Shown: positions 1 to 8,705, counted from the first letter of the stretch. The stretch is 64,000 nucleotides of DNA from a bacterium (GCA_030604405.1 JAUVVY010000001.1:186001-250000); one strand, 5' to 3'. The notes: generated by a model not told the origin, from the letters alone. A program made the numbers and translations.

Positions 1-1
1 A

Positions 2-451
2 TTATCTTTCCCCGGGTTTCCAGTGCGGCGGGAAATAGCCCAGTTCGCCGCTGTGGTAAACGACAAACTCCGCCGGCTCAAAGCGGATCAGCACGTAGTC
101 GGGGGAGGTGGGGCCGTCGGGCCAATACTGGTACCAGTGCTCCCGGAAGTGCTCTGTGCGGACCTCCTGGTCCTCGACAATAGTTGCCTCGGCCATCACG
201 TGGACGTACTTGCCCTCCTCGGCCAGCCAGTACATCAGCCCGACCTTGGAGTTGGCCCTTATCTCTGCCACCTTGCCAGTGCGCGCCGATGTAGCCAGCC
301 AGAAGACGAGGTCGTCGGCGACGTTATGGTCCTCCAGCACCCGCGCGTTTGGGTATCCGTCCAGCCCGTAGGTGACGAGAATGCAGGTTCCGCAGGCGTT
401 GGTGATTCTGATAATCTCCTCGCGCATGTGTTCGTCGCTCATGGCTTCCAT
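2..451 (-). CDS. Pyridoxamine 5'-phosphate oxidase-family flavoprotein
   Basis: A 149-residue protein with the pattern of the FMN-binding split-barrel (PPOX/general stress protein 26) family: an N-terminal helix (EEIIRI), then strands around CILVTYGLDGYPNAR, a central SKVGLMYW strand and a C-terminal segment with IRFEPAEFVVY. Family members bind FMN or another flavin/heme and are usually oxidoreductases of unknown substrate, so only the family is claimed. An upstream in-frame extension to 532 is possible, but the ATG at 451 has a GGAGG ribosome site 9 nt upstream and starts just before the conserved helix. It is the last gene of the minus-strand run, after the split nucleotidyltransferase. 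It ends with a TAA at the window edge and is complete. Confidence 0.8.
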   Translation of the reverse strand: MEAMSDEHMREEIIRITNACGTCILVTYGLDGYPNARVLEDHNVADDLVFWLATSARTGKVAEIRANSKVGLMYWLAEEGKYVHVMAEATIVEDQEVRTEHFREHWYQYWPDGPTSPDYVLIRFEPAEFVVYHSGELGYFPPHWKPGER

Positions 452-518
452 GACTGATGACCTCCGTGGTTTGAGCTGTTGTACTCGAACATATTCCCGC
501 CCGGCGAAGAGAGTCCTT

Positions 519-1400
519 TCACCGGGGCGCAATGCCGTGGTATTGGGCCACGCGGCGGGCGAGTTCGAGGGCTTGCTCTTTGGTGGTAATCTCCCCGTCC
601 ATGTGGGCGTCTTCCACTGCCCTCAGGATTTCGCCGAAAATCGCTCCCGGTTCGTAGCCGGCGGCGATGAGGTCTTTGCCGGTGAGAAGCGGCTCGCGGG
701 CCTGCTGCTTCTTGTAATCCAGATAGCGCCGTAACATGTCGTCGAGGATCAACTCAATCTCGGTCTGATACTGTGGCGTGGCAGCGGGGCCCATCGCCGC
801 TCGCGAATCGGCAATCGCCAGCAGCATCAAGCCTAACTCGTGCGGCTCGACCTCGCGAAATAGCCGCCTTATCGCCGACATCGTCACGAACTGCTCGGAG
901 TGTTCCTGCTCGATGATGCCATCTTGCCCGCGGCCTGCAAGTTCGAGCGGGCGCAGGTGGTGGTGTGTGAAGCTGGCGACGGTGCGGCGCACCTCCATGG
1001 ACCAGGCAAAACGGCCCAGAATCTCCCGCGCGACCTGCGCACCGACCTTGCCGTGGCCCTTGAAGCGGATGCGGCCGTCTTCATCCTGTGTGAAGCAGCG
1101 CGGCTTGCCGATGTCGTGCAGCAGCGCAGCCATCAGCAGCATCGGCGGAATCTCGCAACGTGTCAGATACTCTTCAAGCTCGTCATGGGAGGCGGCCAAG
1201 GCGCCGGTCGGGTCCATGATGAGTTTTTCCATTTCGGCTACGGAGGCGAGGATATGGTCGCGGACATCGAGGTGGTGGAGAGACGGCTGTGGCATGTCAC
1301 AGCCCTCCTCCAGCTCGGGCAGAATCACCGCAAGCACACCGTCTTGGTCCATCATGTCGAGGGTCTCGGCGACGCGGGGAGGGTAGAAGAGCTTGTGCAA
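519..1400 (-). CDS. C-terminal (HD domain) half of a split CCA-adding/poly(A) polymerase-type enzyme
   Basis: This reading frame carries an HD phosphohydrolase domain (HDIGKP motif near residue 94, then GHGKVGAQVA and HHHLRP) followed by a helical tail, the usual C-terminal part of bacterial tRNA nucleotidyltransferases with an HD domain. It is in the same frame as the upstream nucleotidyltransferase half ending at 1458. Reading through the single TGA at 1458-1460 gives IRPLALELSKVAGQRVGDEL and then HKLFYPP, which is the expected neck/body of the family. The ATG at 1400 is therefore probably not a natural start; the gene looks broken by one nonsense codon, for example CGA to TGA. A sequencing or assembly error, or readthrough, would restore a protein of about 500 residues. 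Confidence 0.75.
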   Translation of the reverse strand: MHKLFYPPRVAETLDMMDQDGVLAVILPELEEGCDMPQPSLHHLDVRDHILASVAEMEKLIMDPTGALAASHDELEEYLTRCEIPPMLLMAALLHDIGKPRCFTQDEDGRIRFKGHGKVGAQVAREILGRFAWSMEVRRTVASFTHHHLRPLELAGRGQDGIIEQEHSEQFVTMSAIRRLFREVEPHELGLMLLAIADSRAAMGPAATPQYQTEIELILDDMLRRYLDYKKQQAREPLLTGKDLIAAGYEPGAIFGEILRAVEDAHMDGEITTKEQALELARRVAQYHGIAPR

Positions 1401-1457
1401 CTCGTCGCCGACGCGCTGACCGGCAACCTTGCTCAGTTCGAGTGCCAGCGGGCGGAT

Positions 1458-2024
1458 TCATGCGCGGGTCCGCTCCTCGATGGTAAAGCCAAGCTCTGCA
1501 GCCAGCCGATAGGCCCGCAGGCAGCGCAGCGGATCCGCCCGCAGATTCTCCTGGCCCAGAGCGCGGATAATGCTGCTGCGGATATCATCTATGCCGCCAA
1601 GCGGGTCAATCAGCTCCGGCTCGGCGAGATTATAGGCGATGGCGTTGATCGAGAAGTCACGGGCGGCCAGGTCCTCCTCTATGCTGTTGCTACGCAAGTG
1701 GCAGAAGTCGAATAGAGTGTAGGCCTCGTCGTCCTCGCCCCCTTTCGCCAGGCTCCGGGCAGGCCGCAGCGGCACCCTTGCAGTCGGCTGCTCCTCGTGC
1801 AGCACGATGACCTTGCTGGCTTGGGCGTCGGCGAACTTCGCGGCGAATTCCATCGCGCCGGCGCCGGCAAAGTCCCAGTCGCGCACCGGCCGGCCCAGTA
1901 GCATATCCCGCAGCGCTCCGCCGACGAGGTAAAGCGGCTCAGCGGCATCCTGCGCCATCTGCACCAGCATACGGCAGAAGGGGTCGGCACTGCAGCGGCG
2001 CATTATGCGGCGAAGGTCGGGCAT
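1458..2024 (-). CDS. N-terminal (nucleotidyltransferase) half of a split CCA-adding/poly(A) polymerase-type enzyme
   Basis: Contains the class II nucleotidyltransferase head: YLVGGALRDMLLG, the metal-binding D-x-D in RDWDFAGAG, ARDFSINAIAYNL, and DPLRCLRAYRLAAELGF, then stops abruptly at TGA after EERTRA. These motifs define enzymes that add CCA, CC or A to tRNA 3' ends, or poly(A). The ATG at 2024 is preceded by GGAG with 6 nt spacing; a longer ORF start at 2072 has no such site. The reading frame resumes without a shift and codes for the missing neck and HD domain (519-1457). A second, intact family member lies at 8737-9993, so this organism may use the two-enzyme (CC-adding plus A-adding) arrangement known from Aquifex, Deinococcus and Synechocystis; which activity this one has cannot be told. 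Confidence 0.8.
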   Translation of the reverse strand: MPDLRRIMRRCSADPFCRMLVQMAQDAAEPLYLVGGALRDMLLGRPVRDWDFAGAGAMEFAAKFADAQASKVIVLHEEQPTARVPLRPARSLAKGGEDDEAYTLFDFCHLRSNSIEEDLAARDFSINAIAYNLAEPELIDPLGGIDDIRSSIIRALGQENLRADPLRCLRAYRLAAELGFTIEERTRA

Positions 2025-2043
2025 CGCGTTCTCCGAGAGATGC

Positions 2044-3591
2044 CTATGGCTGGACGGGAATGATATAGGCAAACAGGCAGATAGCAGTGGCTAGCTGGGC
2101 GGCAAGCAGCAGGGCAATATAGCAGGCCTGCGACTGGTCAGCGACATACGAGCGCAGGTGCGCGGCATAGATGGCAAAGAGCGGCATGAAAAAGACCCAG
2201 ATGCGGCCGACCTCACCACGCGTGCTGCCCGAGGCATCCAGTAGCACGAACGCGGCCAGCAAGCCGACCGCCATGTGGCTAGTCGCGTGGAACAGGCATC
2301 CTTGTCCGTCAGTGCCGTGCGGATCGGCCCTATACAGCGCACAGGTCAGCCCCGCCAGTGAGGTTAGCGCCAGCATCGGGCCGAAGAACAGGCCGAAGTC
2401 GTACAGGTTCATGAAGGTCCAGGCCAGGCGATCGCGTCCCGCCCTGGCCATTATCTGCTCTTGCGAGCGCAGTATCTCGGCGATGTTAGACACCGGGTTA
2501 TAGCCTGCGGCGAGATACAACACCACAAATGTGAGGGCGAATACTCCGGCGGCCATTGCCGACACTCCGAGGGCTGCTCGCCGCTGGTCGGGCTGGCGAA
2601 TATAGTATATCAGCACAGCCGCCGCCGGCAACACCAGCACGAGCAGCCCGATGCTCCAGAAAAACGCCGCCGCCCACAGCAGACCCGACAGCACCGCCAG
2701 TGCATAGCTTCCCCGCCGTAGCGACCATAAGAATGCCGCCAGAGCACAGAGAGCGACTACCGTCCCAAGGCCGTCAATACTGGGCACGAATAGCAGCAGA
2801 GAAGGTATCACTGCGGCCAGCAGAGCGCTCACGAGCGCCGTCTTGGGCTCCGTAACAGCCGCTGCCACCAGGAACAGTGCCGCGGGCGTCAGAACACCGA
2901 GAAAGCTGAGGAAAAGGCTGGCGACCAGCCCGGCAGCGACATCCTCAGCCGTCATCGGCACGGTGGTATATCCGAAGGTTAGACGGGGGATATCAACAAG
3001 GGATATGCCCTCACTCGCAAGCAACCTCTGACCAAAGTCAAGTAGCGCCGGGGAACTAAGAATAATCCACTTGGCATAGACATAATACAGCACCGCGCCC
3101 GGCGGGTGTGTGCGGAGCCGGTCCGGGAGCCCTTGCCGACCCTCGAAGTCACCGTAGCTCTGCAGCAAATCGCTAACATCATCGGTCAAAACCGCCTCAC
3201 CATAGTAGGGCAGAGCCGCGATGGCGACGGTGGTGCGTGCGCTGCGCGCATGCGGATAATCTTCGGCCAGATACAGCCCCGCCATCATGCCAACAGCTGC
3301 GATACAGCACAAGAGCACCGCAAGCACGTACTGGTCCGGCTTTATGGGGGATCTGAGGCGGAGCAGATGGATCACATAGGCGGCCGCGGCGGCTACTAAG
3401 ATGACACCTGCGAGCGTGGACAGGTCGAAAGCTAGGGACATCTGCCGCAGCGGCCAGTACCACTGCCCGGCGATGCCCAGTGGCAGCATCCGCAGCCACA
3501 GCAGCACACACGCGGCGACCGTCAGCGCCAGGCCAAGCCCTACAGCCAGCCACGCGAGCGGTTTGCACCACTGGGGCCTACTTGCGATCAT
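2044..3591 (-). CDS. Polytopic membrane protein, GT-C glycosyltransferase-like
   Basis: About 515 residues with roughly a dozen hydrophobic helices. After the second or third helix comes a soluble loop with ED, YYGEAVLTDDV and THPPGAVLYY; an acidic site in the first outside loop and a THPPG motif before the next helix are recurrent in GT-C (ArnT/PMT/GT39-like) lipid-linked sugar transferases. The substrate is unknown. The chosen ATG at 3591 overlaps the end of rluB by 14 bp (weak AAGG upstream); a start at 3621 would lengthen the N-terminus by ten residues. It lies within the housekeeping run, between rluB and the split nucleotidyltransferase. Other polytopic families cannot be excluded. Confidence 0.6.
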   Translation of the reverse strand: MIASRPQWCKPLAWLAVGLGLALTVAACVLLWLRMLPLGIAGQWYWPLRQMSLAFDLSTLAGVILVAAAAAYVIHLLRLRSPIKPDQYVLAVLLCCIAAVGMMAGLYLAEDYPHARSARTTVAIAALPYYGEAVLTDDVSDLLQSYGDFEGRQGLPDRLRTHPPGAVLYYVYAKWIILSSPALLDFGQRLLASEGISLVDIPRLTFGYTTVPMTAEDVAAGLVASLFLSFLGVLTPAALFLVAAAVTEPKTALVSALLAAVIPSLLLFVPSIDGLGTVVALCALAAFLWSLRRGSYALAVLSGLLWAAAFFWSIGLLVLVLPAAAVLIYYIRQPDQRRAALGVSAMAAGVFALTFVVLYLAAGYNPVSNIAEILRSQEQIMARAGRDRLAWTFMNLYDFGLFFGPMLALTSLAGLTCALYRADPHGTDGQGCLFHATSHMAVGLLAAFVLLDASGSTRGEVGRIWVFFMPLFAIYAAHLRSYVADQSQACYIALLLAAQLATAICLFAYIIPVQP

Positions 3592-4324
3592 CTTCGACCT
3601 TGTCCAAGCCGGTAGCCGCATAGAGTTGCGCGACTTCTTCGGAGGTCAGTTCCCTGTACTTGCCGCGCCCGAGATCTCCAAGCTCAAGCGGGCCCACCGA
3701 CACCCGCTTCAGCGCAATTACACGGTGCCCAATGGCCTCGCATAGCCGCTTGACCTCGCGCTTGCGGCCCTCGTGCAGAGTCAGCCTGAGCACCGTGCTG
3801 GCGGTGGGCAGTTCGACTATCTCGGCAGCATCGGCGGCCGCAAAACCATCCTCCAGCTCCACCCCGTCGAGCAGCGCCTGCAGTTTGTCGGCGCTCACCT
3901 GCCCCGGCACTGTCGCCAGGTAGGTCTTGGGTATCTCGAAGCTGGGATGAGTGAGAGCGTGCGCCAACTCGCCGTCGTTGGTCAACAGCAGCAGGCCCTC
4001 GGCGTCCATGTCGAGGCGGCCGACCGGATACACGTAGGCGCACAGGCGCTGAGGGATTAGGTCCATGACGGTGGCGCGCCCTTGCGGGTCGTGGCGCGTC
4101 GAAAGAACTTCCGCCGGCTTGTTGAGCAGGAGATAGTGCTTAGACTCGGCGAAATTCAGCACTTCACCGTCCAGGGCAATAGTATCAGACTCGGGGTCGG
4201 CTTTGGTGCCCGGCGCTGTGACTATCTTGCCGTTGACTGAGACGCGCCCGGCGGCTATCAGCTTCTCACTTTCTCTGCGCGAGGCGATACCTGCGCGCGC
4301 CAGCAATTTTTGCAGCCGCTCCAT
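3578..4324 (-). CDS. rluB: 23S rRNA pseudouridine synthase, RluB/RsuA type
   Basis: A 248-residue protein with an N-terminal S4 RNA-binding domain (MERLQKLLARAGIASRR, then VSVNGKIV) and a catalytic pseudouridine synthase domain with the catalytic Asp in GRLDMDAEGLLLLTNDG and the downstream REVKRL segment. Enzymes of this family isomerise a single uridine in 23S (RluB/RluE/RluF) or 16S (RsuA) rRNA; RluB is favoured because it follows scpA-scpB, the classic Gram-positive/terrabacterial arrangement. The start lies 59 bp inside the end of the upstream carboxypeptidase gene, so translation is probably coupled. Which uridine is modified is not proven by sequence. Confidence 0.9.
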   Translation of the reverse strand: MERLQKLLARAGIASRRESEKLIAAGRVSVNGKIVTAPGTKADPESDTIALDGEVLNFAESKHYLLLNKPAEVLSTRHDPQGRATVMDLIPQRLCAYVYPVGRLDMDAEGLLLLTNDGELAHALTHPSFEIPKTYLATVPGQVSADKLQALLDGVELEDGFAAADAAEIVELPTASTVLRLTLHEGRKREVKRLCEAIGHRVIALKRVSVGPLELGDLGRGKYRELTSEEVAQLYAATGLDKVEDDRK

Positions 4325-5486
4325 AGACTAACACCCCGACAGATGAGGCCAGCAAGAGTAACAATAAGGCCGCCGGTACGTAGTTGTCAACAAGCTCTGC
4401 CCACATGCTCTTGTCCACCGCTGCTGTGGCCACCAGCGGGATGCGATACTCGTTGTCCCGGTAGGCCACCCACAGATAACCGAGCTCTTGGCCCACCTCG
4501 ATGGGGGCCTCGGCCGGCGGCAGATCAATGTCAGGCTTGGGCGGTTTGGCATCGCGCTTCACCGTCAGCACCAGCTCTTCGGTGGCAGCGACCGGCACGC
4601 TTTTCTGCCTGCCTTTGTTGACTGTGCAGGAGATCTGTGCTGGGCCTTTTCTGACAACCTTCACCAGGTGGTAGTTCTCAAAGCCCCACTCTAGTAACGC
4701 CCGGCCGTCGCCGAAGGTATCCTTGCAGCCGAGGCAGACGCCGATCAGCCGCCAGCCGTCAACAGTCGCCGAAGCCACCAGACACCGGCCCGCCTGCTTG
4801 GTGTAGCCGGTCTTGACGCCGTCTGCCGCCGGCCATTGTGCCAGCAATTGGTTGCGGTTGACAAGCTTGCGGTCCCACGGCTTGCTGGGCCAGGGGATCA
4901 CAGCCTCCTCGGTATCAACTATGTTCTGGATGTCTTCGACGGCCATGGCCGCGCGCGCCAGATGCGCCAGGTCGTAAGCGGTCGAGTAATGGTCCTCGTT
5001 GTGCAGGCCGTGGGGGTTGGTGAAATGCGTGTCCTTCAGGCCCAGCTCGCGGGCCCTGGCGTTCATCATTTCGATGAAGGAATCATAGTCGCCGCCTACC
5101 GCCTCGGCTGCGGCCACCGCTGCGTCGTTGGCCGAGTTCATCAGCATGCCGATCAGCAGGTGTCGAAGCTTGATCTTTTCGCCCTGCTCCAAATTCAGAG
5201 TGGCCTCGCCGACGGCCGCCGCCCGGGCGCTGACGGTGACGCTCTGATCCAGGTCCCCCTTCTCTACACACAAAAGCGCCGTCATAATCTTGCCGATGCT
5301 GGCCGGATAGCGCCGCTGGTGAGCGTTGGATTCGTAGAGGGTAAGACCGGTGGTGTCATCAATGAGGATGGCGGCTTTGGCGGACACAACGGGGTCGCCG
5401 GATGCGGTGGGCTTAGGCTGTGCGTCGGCGGCCTTCTCCCCGGCGGCAGCCTCGGACACAAACCACGACGCCGCCAGGCAGGCCAA
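4266..5486 (-). CDS. D-alanyl-D-alanine carboxypeptidase (penicillin-binding protein, S11 family)
   Basis: Exported low-molecular-mass PBP that trims the terminal D-Ala of peptidoglycan stem peptides. Motifs: SxxK in RYPASIGKIMTALL, SxN in MNSANDAAVAAAE, and KTG in DGVKTGYTKQAGRC, with a C-terminal transmembrane anchor (VPAALLLLLLASSVGVLVYG). The first usable standard start is a TTG at 5486, but that gives a signal peptide without charged residues. The open frame continues upstream to 5534 and encodes RSRRRIRAIAVAALACLAAS, a textbook signal peptide n- and h-region. An ATT codon at 5526-5528 with an upstream GAGGA would include it, so a non-canonical start overlapping scpB is likely. The gene overlaps rluB by 59 bp. 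Confidence 0.9.
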   Translation of the reverse strand: MACLAASWFVSEAAAGEKAADAQPKPTASGDPVVSAKAAILIDDTTGLTLYESNAHQRRYPASIGKIMTALLCVEKGDLDQSVTVSARAAAVGEATLNLEQGEKIKLRHLLIGMLMNSANDAAVAAAEAVGGDYDSFIEMMNARARELGLKDTHFTNPHGLHNEDHYSTAYDLAHLARAAMAVEDIQNIVDTEEAVIPWPSKPWDRKLVNRNQLLAQWPAADGVKTGYTKQAGRCLVASATVDGWRLIGVCLGCKDTFGDGRALLEWGFENYHLVKVVRKGPAQISCTVNKGRQKSVPVAATEELVLTVKRDAKPPKPDIDLPPAEAPIEVGQELGYLWVAYRDNEYRIPLVATAAVDKSMWAELVDNYVPAALLLLLLASSVGVLVYGAAAKIAGARRYRLAQRK

Positions 5487-5497
5487 CGCCGCGACTG

Positions 5498-6124
5498 CTA
5501 TAGCGCGGATTCGTCTTCGGCTTCTAATGGCGCTTCATCCTCTGGAGCAGGCTGCTCAGCCTCAGACTGCTGGGCTGCTTCATCCTGGAACAGCCGACCC
5601 GAGTCGGCTCTGGCGGCAGGCAGCGGCAGCTCAAGCTGGGGCAGGTCGTCAAGATCGCTCAGACCGAACACAGAAAGAAAATATTCTGTCGTCGCCAGCA
5701 AGAACGGCCGGCCGAGCGCCTTGGCTCGTCCAGTGATGCGCAGGAGGTCCTTCTCAATAAGCGAGTTTATCACTGCGCTTGAGTTGACGCCGCGGAGGGC
5801 GTCTATTTGCGGCCTGGTAATCGGCTGCCTGTAGGCCACAATCGCCAGGACCTCAAGCGCCTGCCTGGAGAGCCGCTGCGGGTCAGGCTCCAATAGCGCC
5901 TGCACGTACTCGGCATAGTCCGGAAGGGTGGCCAGTGTGTAGCCGCCGGCGAGGTGCACCACATGCAAGCCGTGGCCCTGGAGCTTGTGCTGCAGCTTCT
6001 CAATCAGCTCCGCAACTTCTTCGGGCCTTATCTGCAGTATCTCCGCGGCCCGCTGCGGCGATAGCGGCTCTTCGGCCACGAAAAGCAGGCACTGCAGTGC
6101 ACTGACTAGATCTGTTGAGCTCAT
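5498..6124 (-). CDS. scpB: Segregation and condensation protein B
   Basis: About 208 residues with the two winged-helix domains of ScpB: the N-terminal LVSALQCLLFVAEEPLSPQ and the second domain with LEVLAIVAYRQPITRPQIDALRGVNSSAVI, ending in a Pro/Glu-rich acidic tail. ScpB is the kite subunit that dimerises on ScpA to bridge SMC heads during chromosome condensation. The ATG at 6124 has GAGG 8 nt upstream. It follows scpA with a 53-bp gap. The acidic tail after residue 170 (many Glu and Pro) is long and probably disordered. Confidence 0.92.
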   Translation of the reverse strand: MSSTDLVSALQCLLFVAEEPLSPQRAAEILQIRPEEVAELIEKLQHKLQGHGLHVVHLAGGYTLATLPDYAEYVQALLEPDPQRLSRQALEVLAIVAYRQPITRPQIDALRGVNSSAVINSLIEKDLLRITGRAKALGRPFLLATTEYFLSVFGLSDLDDLPQLELPLPAARADSGRLFQDEAAQQSEAEQPAPEDEAPLEAEDESAL

Positions 6125-6177
6125 CAATTACGCCTCAGTTTGGCGTTGTCAGAGGTGTGTCTTTGTGCATGGAGGTG

Positions 6178-6942
6178 TTATTTCGTCAGCCAGACCTGAA
6201 AGTTGCTCTCGCCTTCTACCGGCCCGACCTTGGCCCGCCCGCGACGGATTAGCTCCAGGATGGCCAGGAAGGTGACGATGATATACACGCGGGAGGCGGG
6301 CATATCAACCAGGTCAGTGAACCGCAGCCCCTCTCCACCTGCGGCGTGTAGCTCGGTGAGTATTTCGGGCAACCGCTGGCCGACCGTGACCAGGCGCCGG
6401 CGCAGGAGTTGTGGCGGCTCCGCGGTGGCACGCCTGAGCAGCTCTCCCACAGCGGTTACCATGTCGAAGATGGAAACATCGCTGAGGTCCACAAAGCCGG
6501 TGCCGATCTGTTCCTCGCCCGTGGCGCGGAGGTAGATGCGCTGTCGCAGCTTGCGGGCCTCGTCGAGTGTATCTGCGGCTTCCCTGTAAGCGCGATATTC
6601 CTCGAGACGCCGGGCCAGTTCCACCTGCGGGTCCAGATATAGCTCATCTTCCGCCTCTTCATCCGCGGACACGGGCAGGAGGTTTCGCGACTTAAGATAA
6701 ATCAACTGCGCGGCGAGAACCACAAACTCGGCGGCCAGCTCGACATTCAACTCCTCCAGGGCTGCCAGATACGCCAGGTACTGGCCGGTGATCGCCGAGA
6801 CATTGATCTCAGCGATATCAACCTGTTGTCGCCTCACGAGATACAGCAGCAAGTCCAGCGGCCCCTCGAAGATGGTTATGCTCACCTCGAAGCCGCTGAA
6901 GAGGCTTAGCTGGTCCTGCGGGATGTCGTAGCGCTTGGCCAT
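6178..6942 (-). CDS. scpA: Segregation and condensation protein A (kleisin)
   Basis: 254 residues starting with the family hallmark FEGPLDLLLYLVRRQQVDIAEI, followed by YLAYLAALEELNVELAAEF and AQLIYLKSRNLLP, then a C-terminal winged helix (FTDLVDMPASRVYIIVTFLA). ScpA is the kleisin that closes the SMC ring with ScpB. Its length and order before scpB, the carboxypeptidase and rluB match a common bacterial neighbourhood. No good ribosome site is visible before the ATG, and the gene starts 16 bp after the preceding gene ends, so translation may depend on coupling. Confidence 0.92.
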   Translation of the reverse strand: MAKRYDIPQDQLSLFSGFEVSITIFEGPLDLLLYLVRRQQVDIAEINVSAITGQYLAYLAALEELNVELAAEFVVLAAQLIYLKSRNLLPVSADEEAEDELYLDPQVELARRLEEYRAYREAADTLDEARKLRQRIYLRATGEEQIGTGFVDLSDVSIFDMVTAVGELLRRATAEPPQLLRRRLVTVGQRLPEILTELHAAGGEGLRFTDLVDMPASRVYIIVTFLAILELIRRGRAKVGPVEGESNFQVWLTK

Positions 6943-6957
6943 TTTCGAAATCAGTAT

Positions 6958-8034
6958 TCAGATCACCCGTATCTGAGCCATATCGCCCAGCAGCAGATGC
7001 AGAGGTGCGCTGCTGCGCGCATCGCCCACCACCACAACCTGCTCGCCCAGCACTGAACGCCTCAGCCCGCCGGGGAGATTCTCGATGCGAGAGCCTGACT
7101 GGATGATGGCATCCTCGATGGTGCTGTTGCGGACCTGACAGCCATCTCCCAGCGAGACGTACGGCCCGATGGTGGCATCTTGCAACACGCAATTGTCGCC
7201 GATGAAACAGGGGCCGCTGATGCGGCTGTTATTAACGCGGCTGCCCAAGCCCACGTGCAAGGCGCCGCTGACTTGGGAGGCGGCGTTGATGGTGCCCTCG
7301 ATGACCGGCTCCAGCCGGCCTAGATAGAGCCGGTTTGCCCGTAGCAGCGCCACCGGCTCACCAGCATCTTCCCAGAAGCCGCCAAGTATCGCCGACGAAA
7401 CGCGGCGGCCGTTTTCAACAAGCCACTGAATCGCATCCGTTATCTCGTATTCGCCGCGCGCTGAAGGCTGGATGCTGGCGATGGCATCGAAGATGCAGCT
7501 ATTGAACGCATACACACCGACAATCGCGAGGTTACTTTTCGGCTCGGCGGGCTTTTCGACGAGCCTTTTTACGGTTCCGTCGGCACTGAGTTCAGCTACG
7601 CCATATCGCCGGGGATCCTCGACTTCGCGCAGCACCAGCGCCGCATCGGGCTGGTCGTGGCAGAAGTCGTCTGCGAAATCCTTGATGCCGGCTTCCAGGA
7701 GATTATCGCCTAGAAACACGATGAAAGGGCTTTCGCCGACGAAGTCCTTGGCACAGTTGACGGCATGCGCCAGACCGAGCGGCTGCTCCTGGAGGATGTA
7801 TGTAGCCTCAATATCCCAGGCCGCCCCGCCACCCACATAGGCTTGCACAACCTCGGCCTGATGGCCCACCACCAGCGCAACGTGCCTGATGTCGGCTTCT
7901 CTGATGGTATCCAGCGCTCTGCCCAGCAGGGGCTTGCCCGCCACCGGCAGCAAATGTTTGGGACGCGAAAAGGTCAGTGGCCTGAGCCGCGTGCCCTCAC
8001 CGGCACACAGGATAACTGCTTTCAGTTCAGACAT
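6958..8034 (-). CDS. Sugar-phosphate nucleotidyltransferase with left-handed beta-helix (long glucose-1-phosphate thymidylyltransferase type)
   Basis: About 358 residues. The N-terminal Rossmann-like domain has the nucleotide-binding signature KAVILCAGEGTRLRPLTFSRPKH, then FLGDNLLE and the EYEITDAIQWL and GFWEDAGEPVALL segments. The C-terminus is a hexapeptide-repeat left-handed beta-helix (GSRVNNSRISGPCFIGDNC and GPYVSLGDGCQVRNSTIED). This architecture fits the long RmlA/archaeal-type dTDP- or UDP-glucose pyrophosphorylases that activate sugars for envelope polysaccharides. The sugar and nucleotide cannot be read from sequence. The ATG at 8034 with GGAGAG upstream begins MSELKAVIL; the longer ORF to 8139 overlaps the M50 gene and is less likely. 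Confidence 0.82.
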   Translation of the reverse strand: MSELKAVILCAGEGTRLRPLTFSRPKHLLPVAGKPLLGRALDTIREADIRHVALVVGHQAEVVQAYVGGGAAWDIEATYILQEQPLGLAHAVNCAKDFVGESPFIVFLGDNLLEAGIKDFADDFCHDQPDAALVLREVEDPRRYGVAELSADGTVKRLVEKPAEPKSNLAIVGVYAFNSCIFDAIASIQPSARGEYEITDAIQWLVENGRRVSSAILGGFWEDAGEPVALLRANRLYLGRLEPVIEGTINAASQVSGALHVGLGSRVNNSRISGPCFIGDNCVLQDATIGPYVSLGDGCQVRNSTIEDAIIQSGSRIENLPGGLRRSVLGEQVVVVGDARSSAPLHLLLGDMAQIRVI

Positions 8035-8075
8035 AGCACAGAACTCTCCGTAGCGCGGCTTCAACAAGGGCCGGG

Positions 8076-8705
8076 TCAGAACAGACTCCCTGTGAGCACC
8101 CAGTAGAGCCCGTAGATGGGTATCATCAGCACCTTCCATCCGAATCCGGAAAAGAGCAAGAACAGCACCGCTATCATGACAAGCTGGCCGTGACGGGCAT
8201 AGAAATAGTCAAACCGTCGGGCCATGTCTGCGGGCAGCAGCGCAGACAGAATATGCGACCCATCGAGCGGAGGTATCGGTATCAGGTTAAAGACGGCCAG
8301 TACACAGTTGATCAATACAATGAACTTCACGGCCTCAGTGTACCTACCCAATACGTCCAGCCGCAAGAATATCGCCAGAAAGGCTGCGAGTAAGACGTTA
8401 CTGAGCGGCCCCCACAGCGCCACCCAGAGCGCATCAGTGCGCGGTCTGCGGAAATTGCGCGGGTTGACGGGCACGGGCTTGGCCCAGCCGAAGCCGGCGA
8501 CTATCAGCAGGGTGGTGCCGATCGGGTCATAATGCGAGAGAGGATTAAGGGTAACACGACCGGCGGCAAGAGCGGTTTTATCGCCGGCGGCAAGAGCCCT
8601 GCGGGCATGAGCGTACTCATGCACCGTGATGGCCACTGCAGCCCCGATTATCCAGGCTAGAAACTGGCCCGCGCTCACACGGCTCTGCAAGAACTCGATC
8701 AGCAT
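8076..8705 (-). CDS. Site-2-protease-like membrane metalloprotease (M50 family)
   Basis: 209 residues, mostly membrane helices. The zinc motif HEYAH (residues 29-33) is in the first helix and the third ligand is in the IPIPPLDGSHIL segment, the NPDG-type motif of M50B/rhomboid-like compact S2P proteases. It also has the family segment LNPLSHYDPIGT followed by GWAKPVPVNPRNF. These small S2P homologues cut transmembrane substrates inside the bilayer, but no substrate is indicated here. The ATG at 8705 starts directly before the first helix. It lies in the middle of the minus-strand run, 41 bp from the next gene. Confidence 0.88.
   Translation of the reverse strand: MLIEFLQSRVSAGQFLAWIIGAAVAITVHEYAHARRALAAGDKTALAAGRVTLNPLSHYDPIGTTLLIVAGFGWAKPVPVNPRNFRRPRTDALWVALWGPLSNVLLAAFLAIFLRLDVLGRYTEAVKFIVLINCVLAVFNLIPIPPLDGSHILSALLPADMARRFDYFYARHGQLVMIAVLFLLFSGFGWKVLMIPIYGLYWVLTGSLF

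Noticed and set aside
1458..1460. TGA read as a sense codon (alternative genetic code)
   Set aside because: Several clear genes end with TGA (for example at 24958 and 25294), so recoding is not supported from this window.
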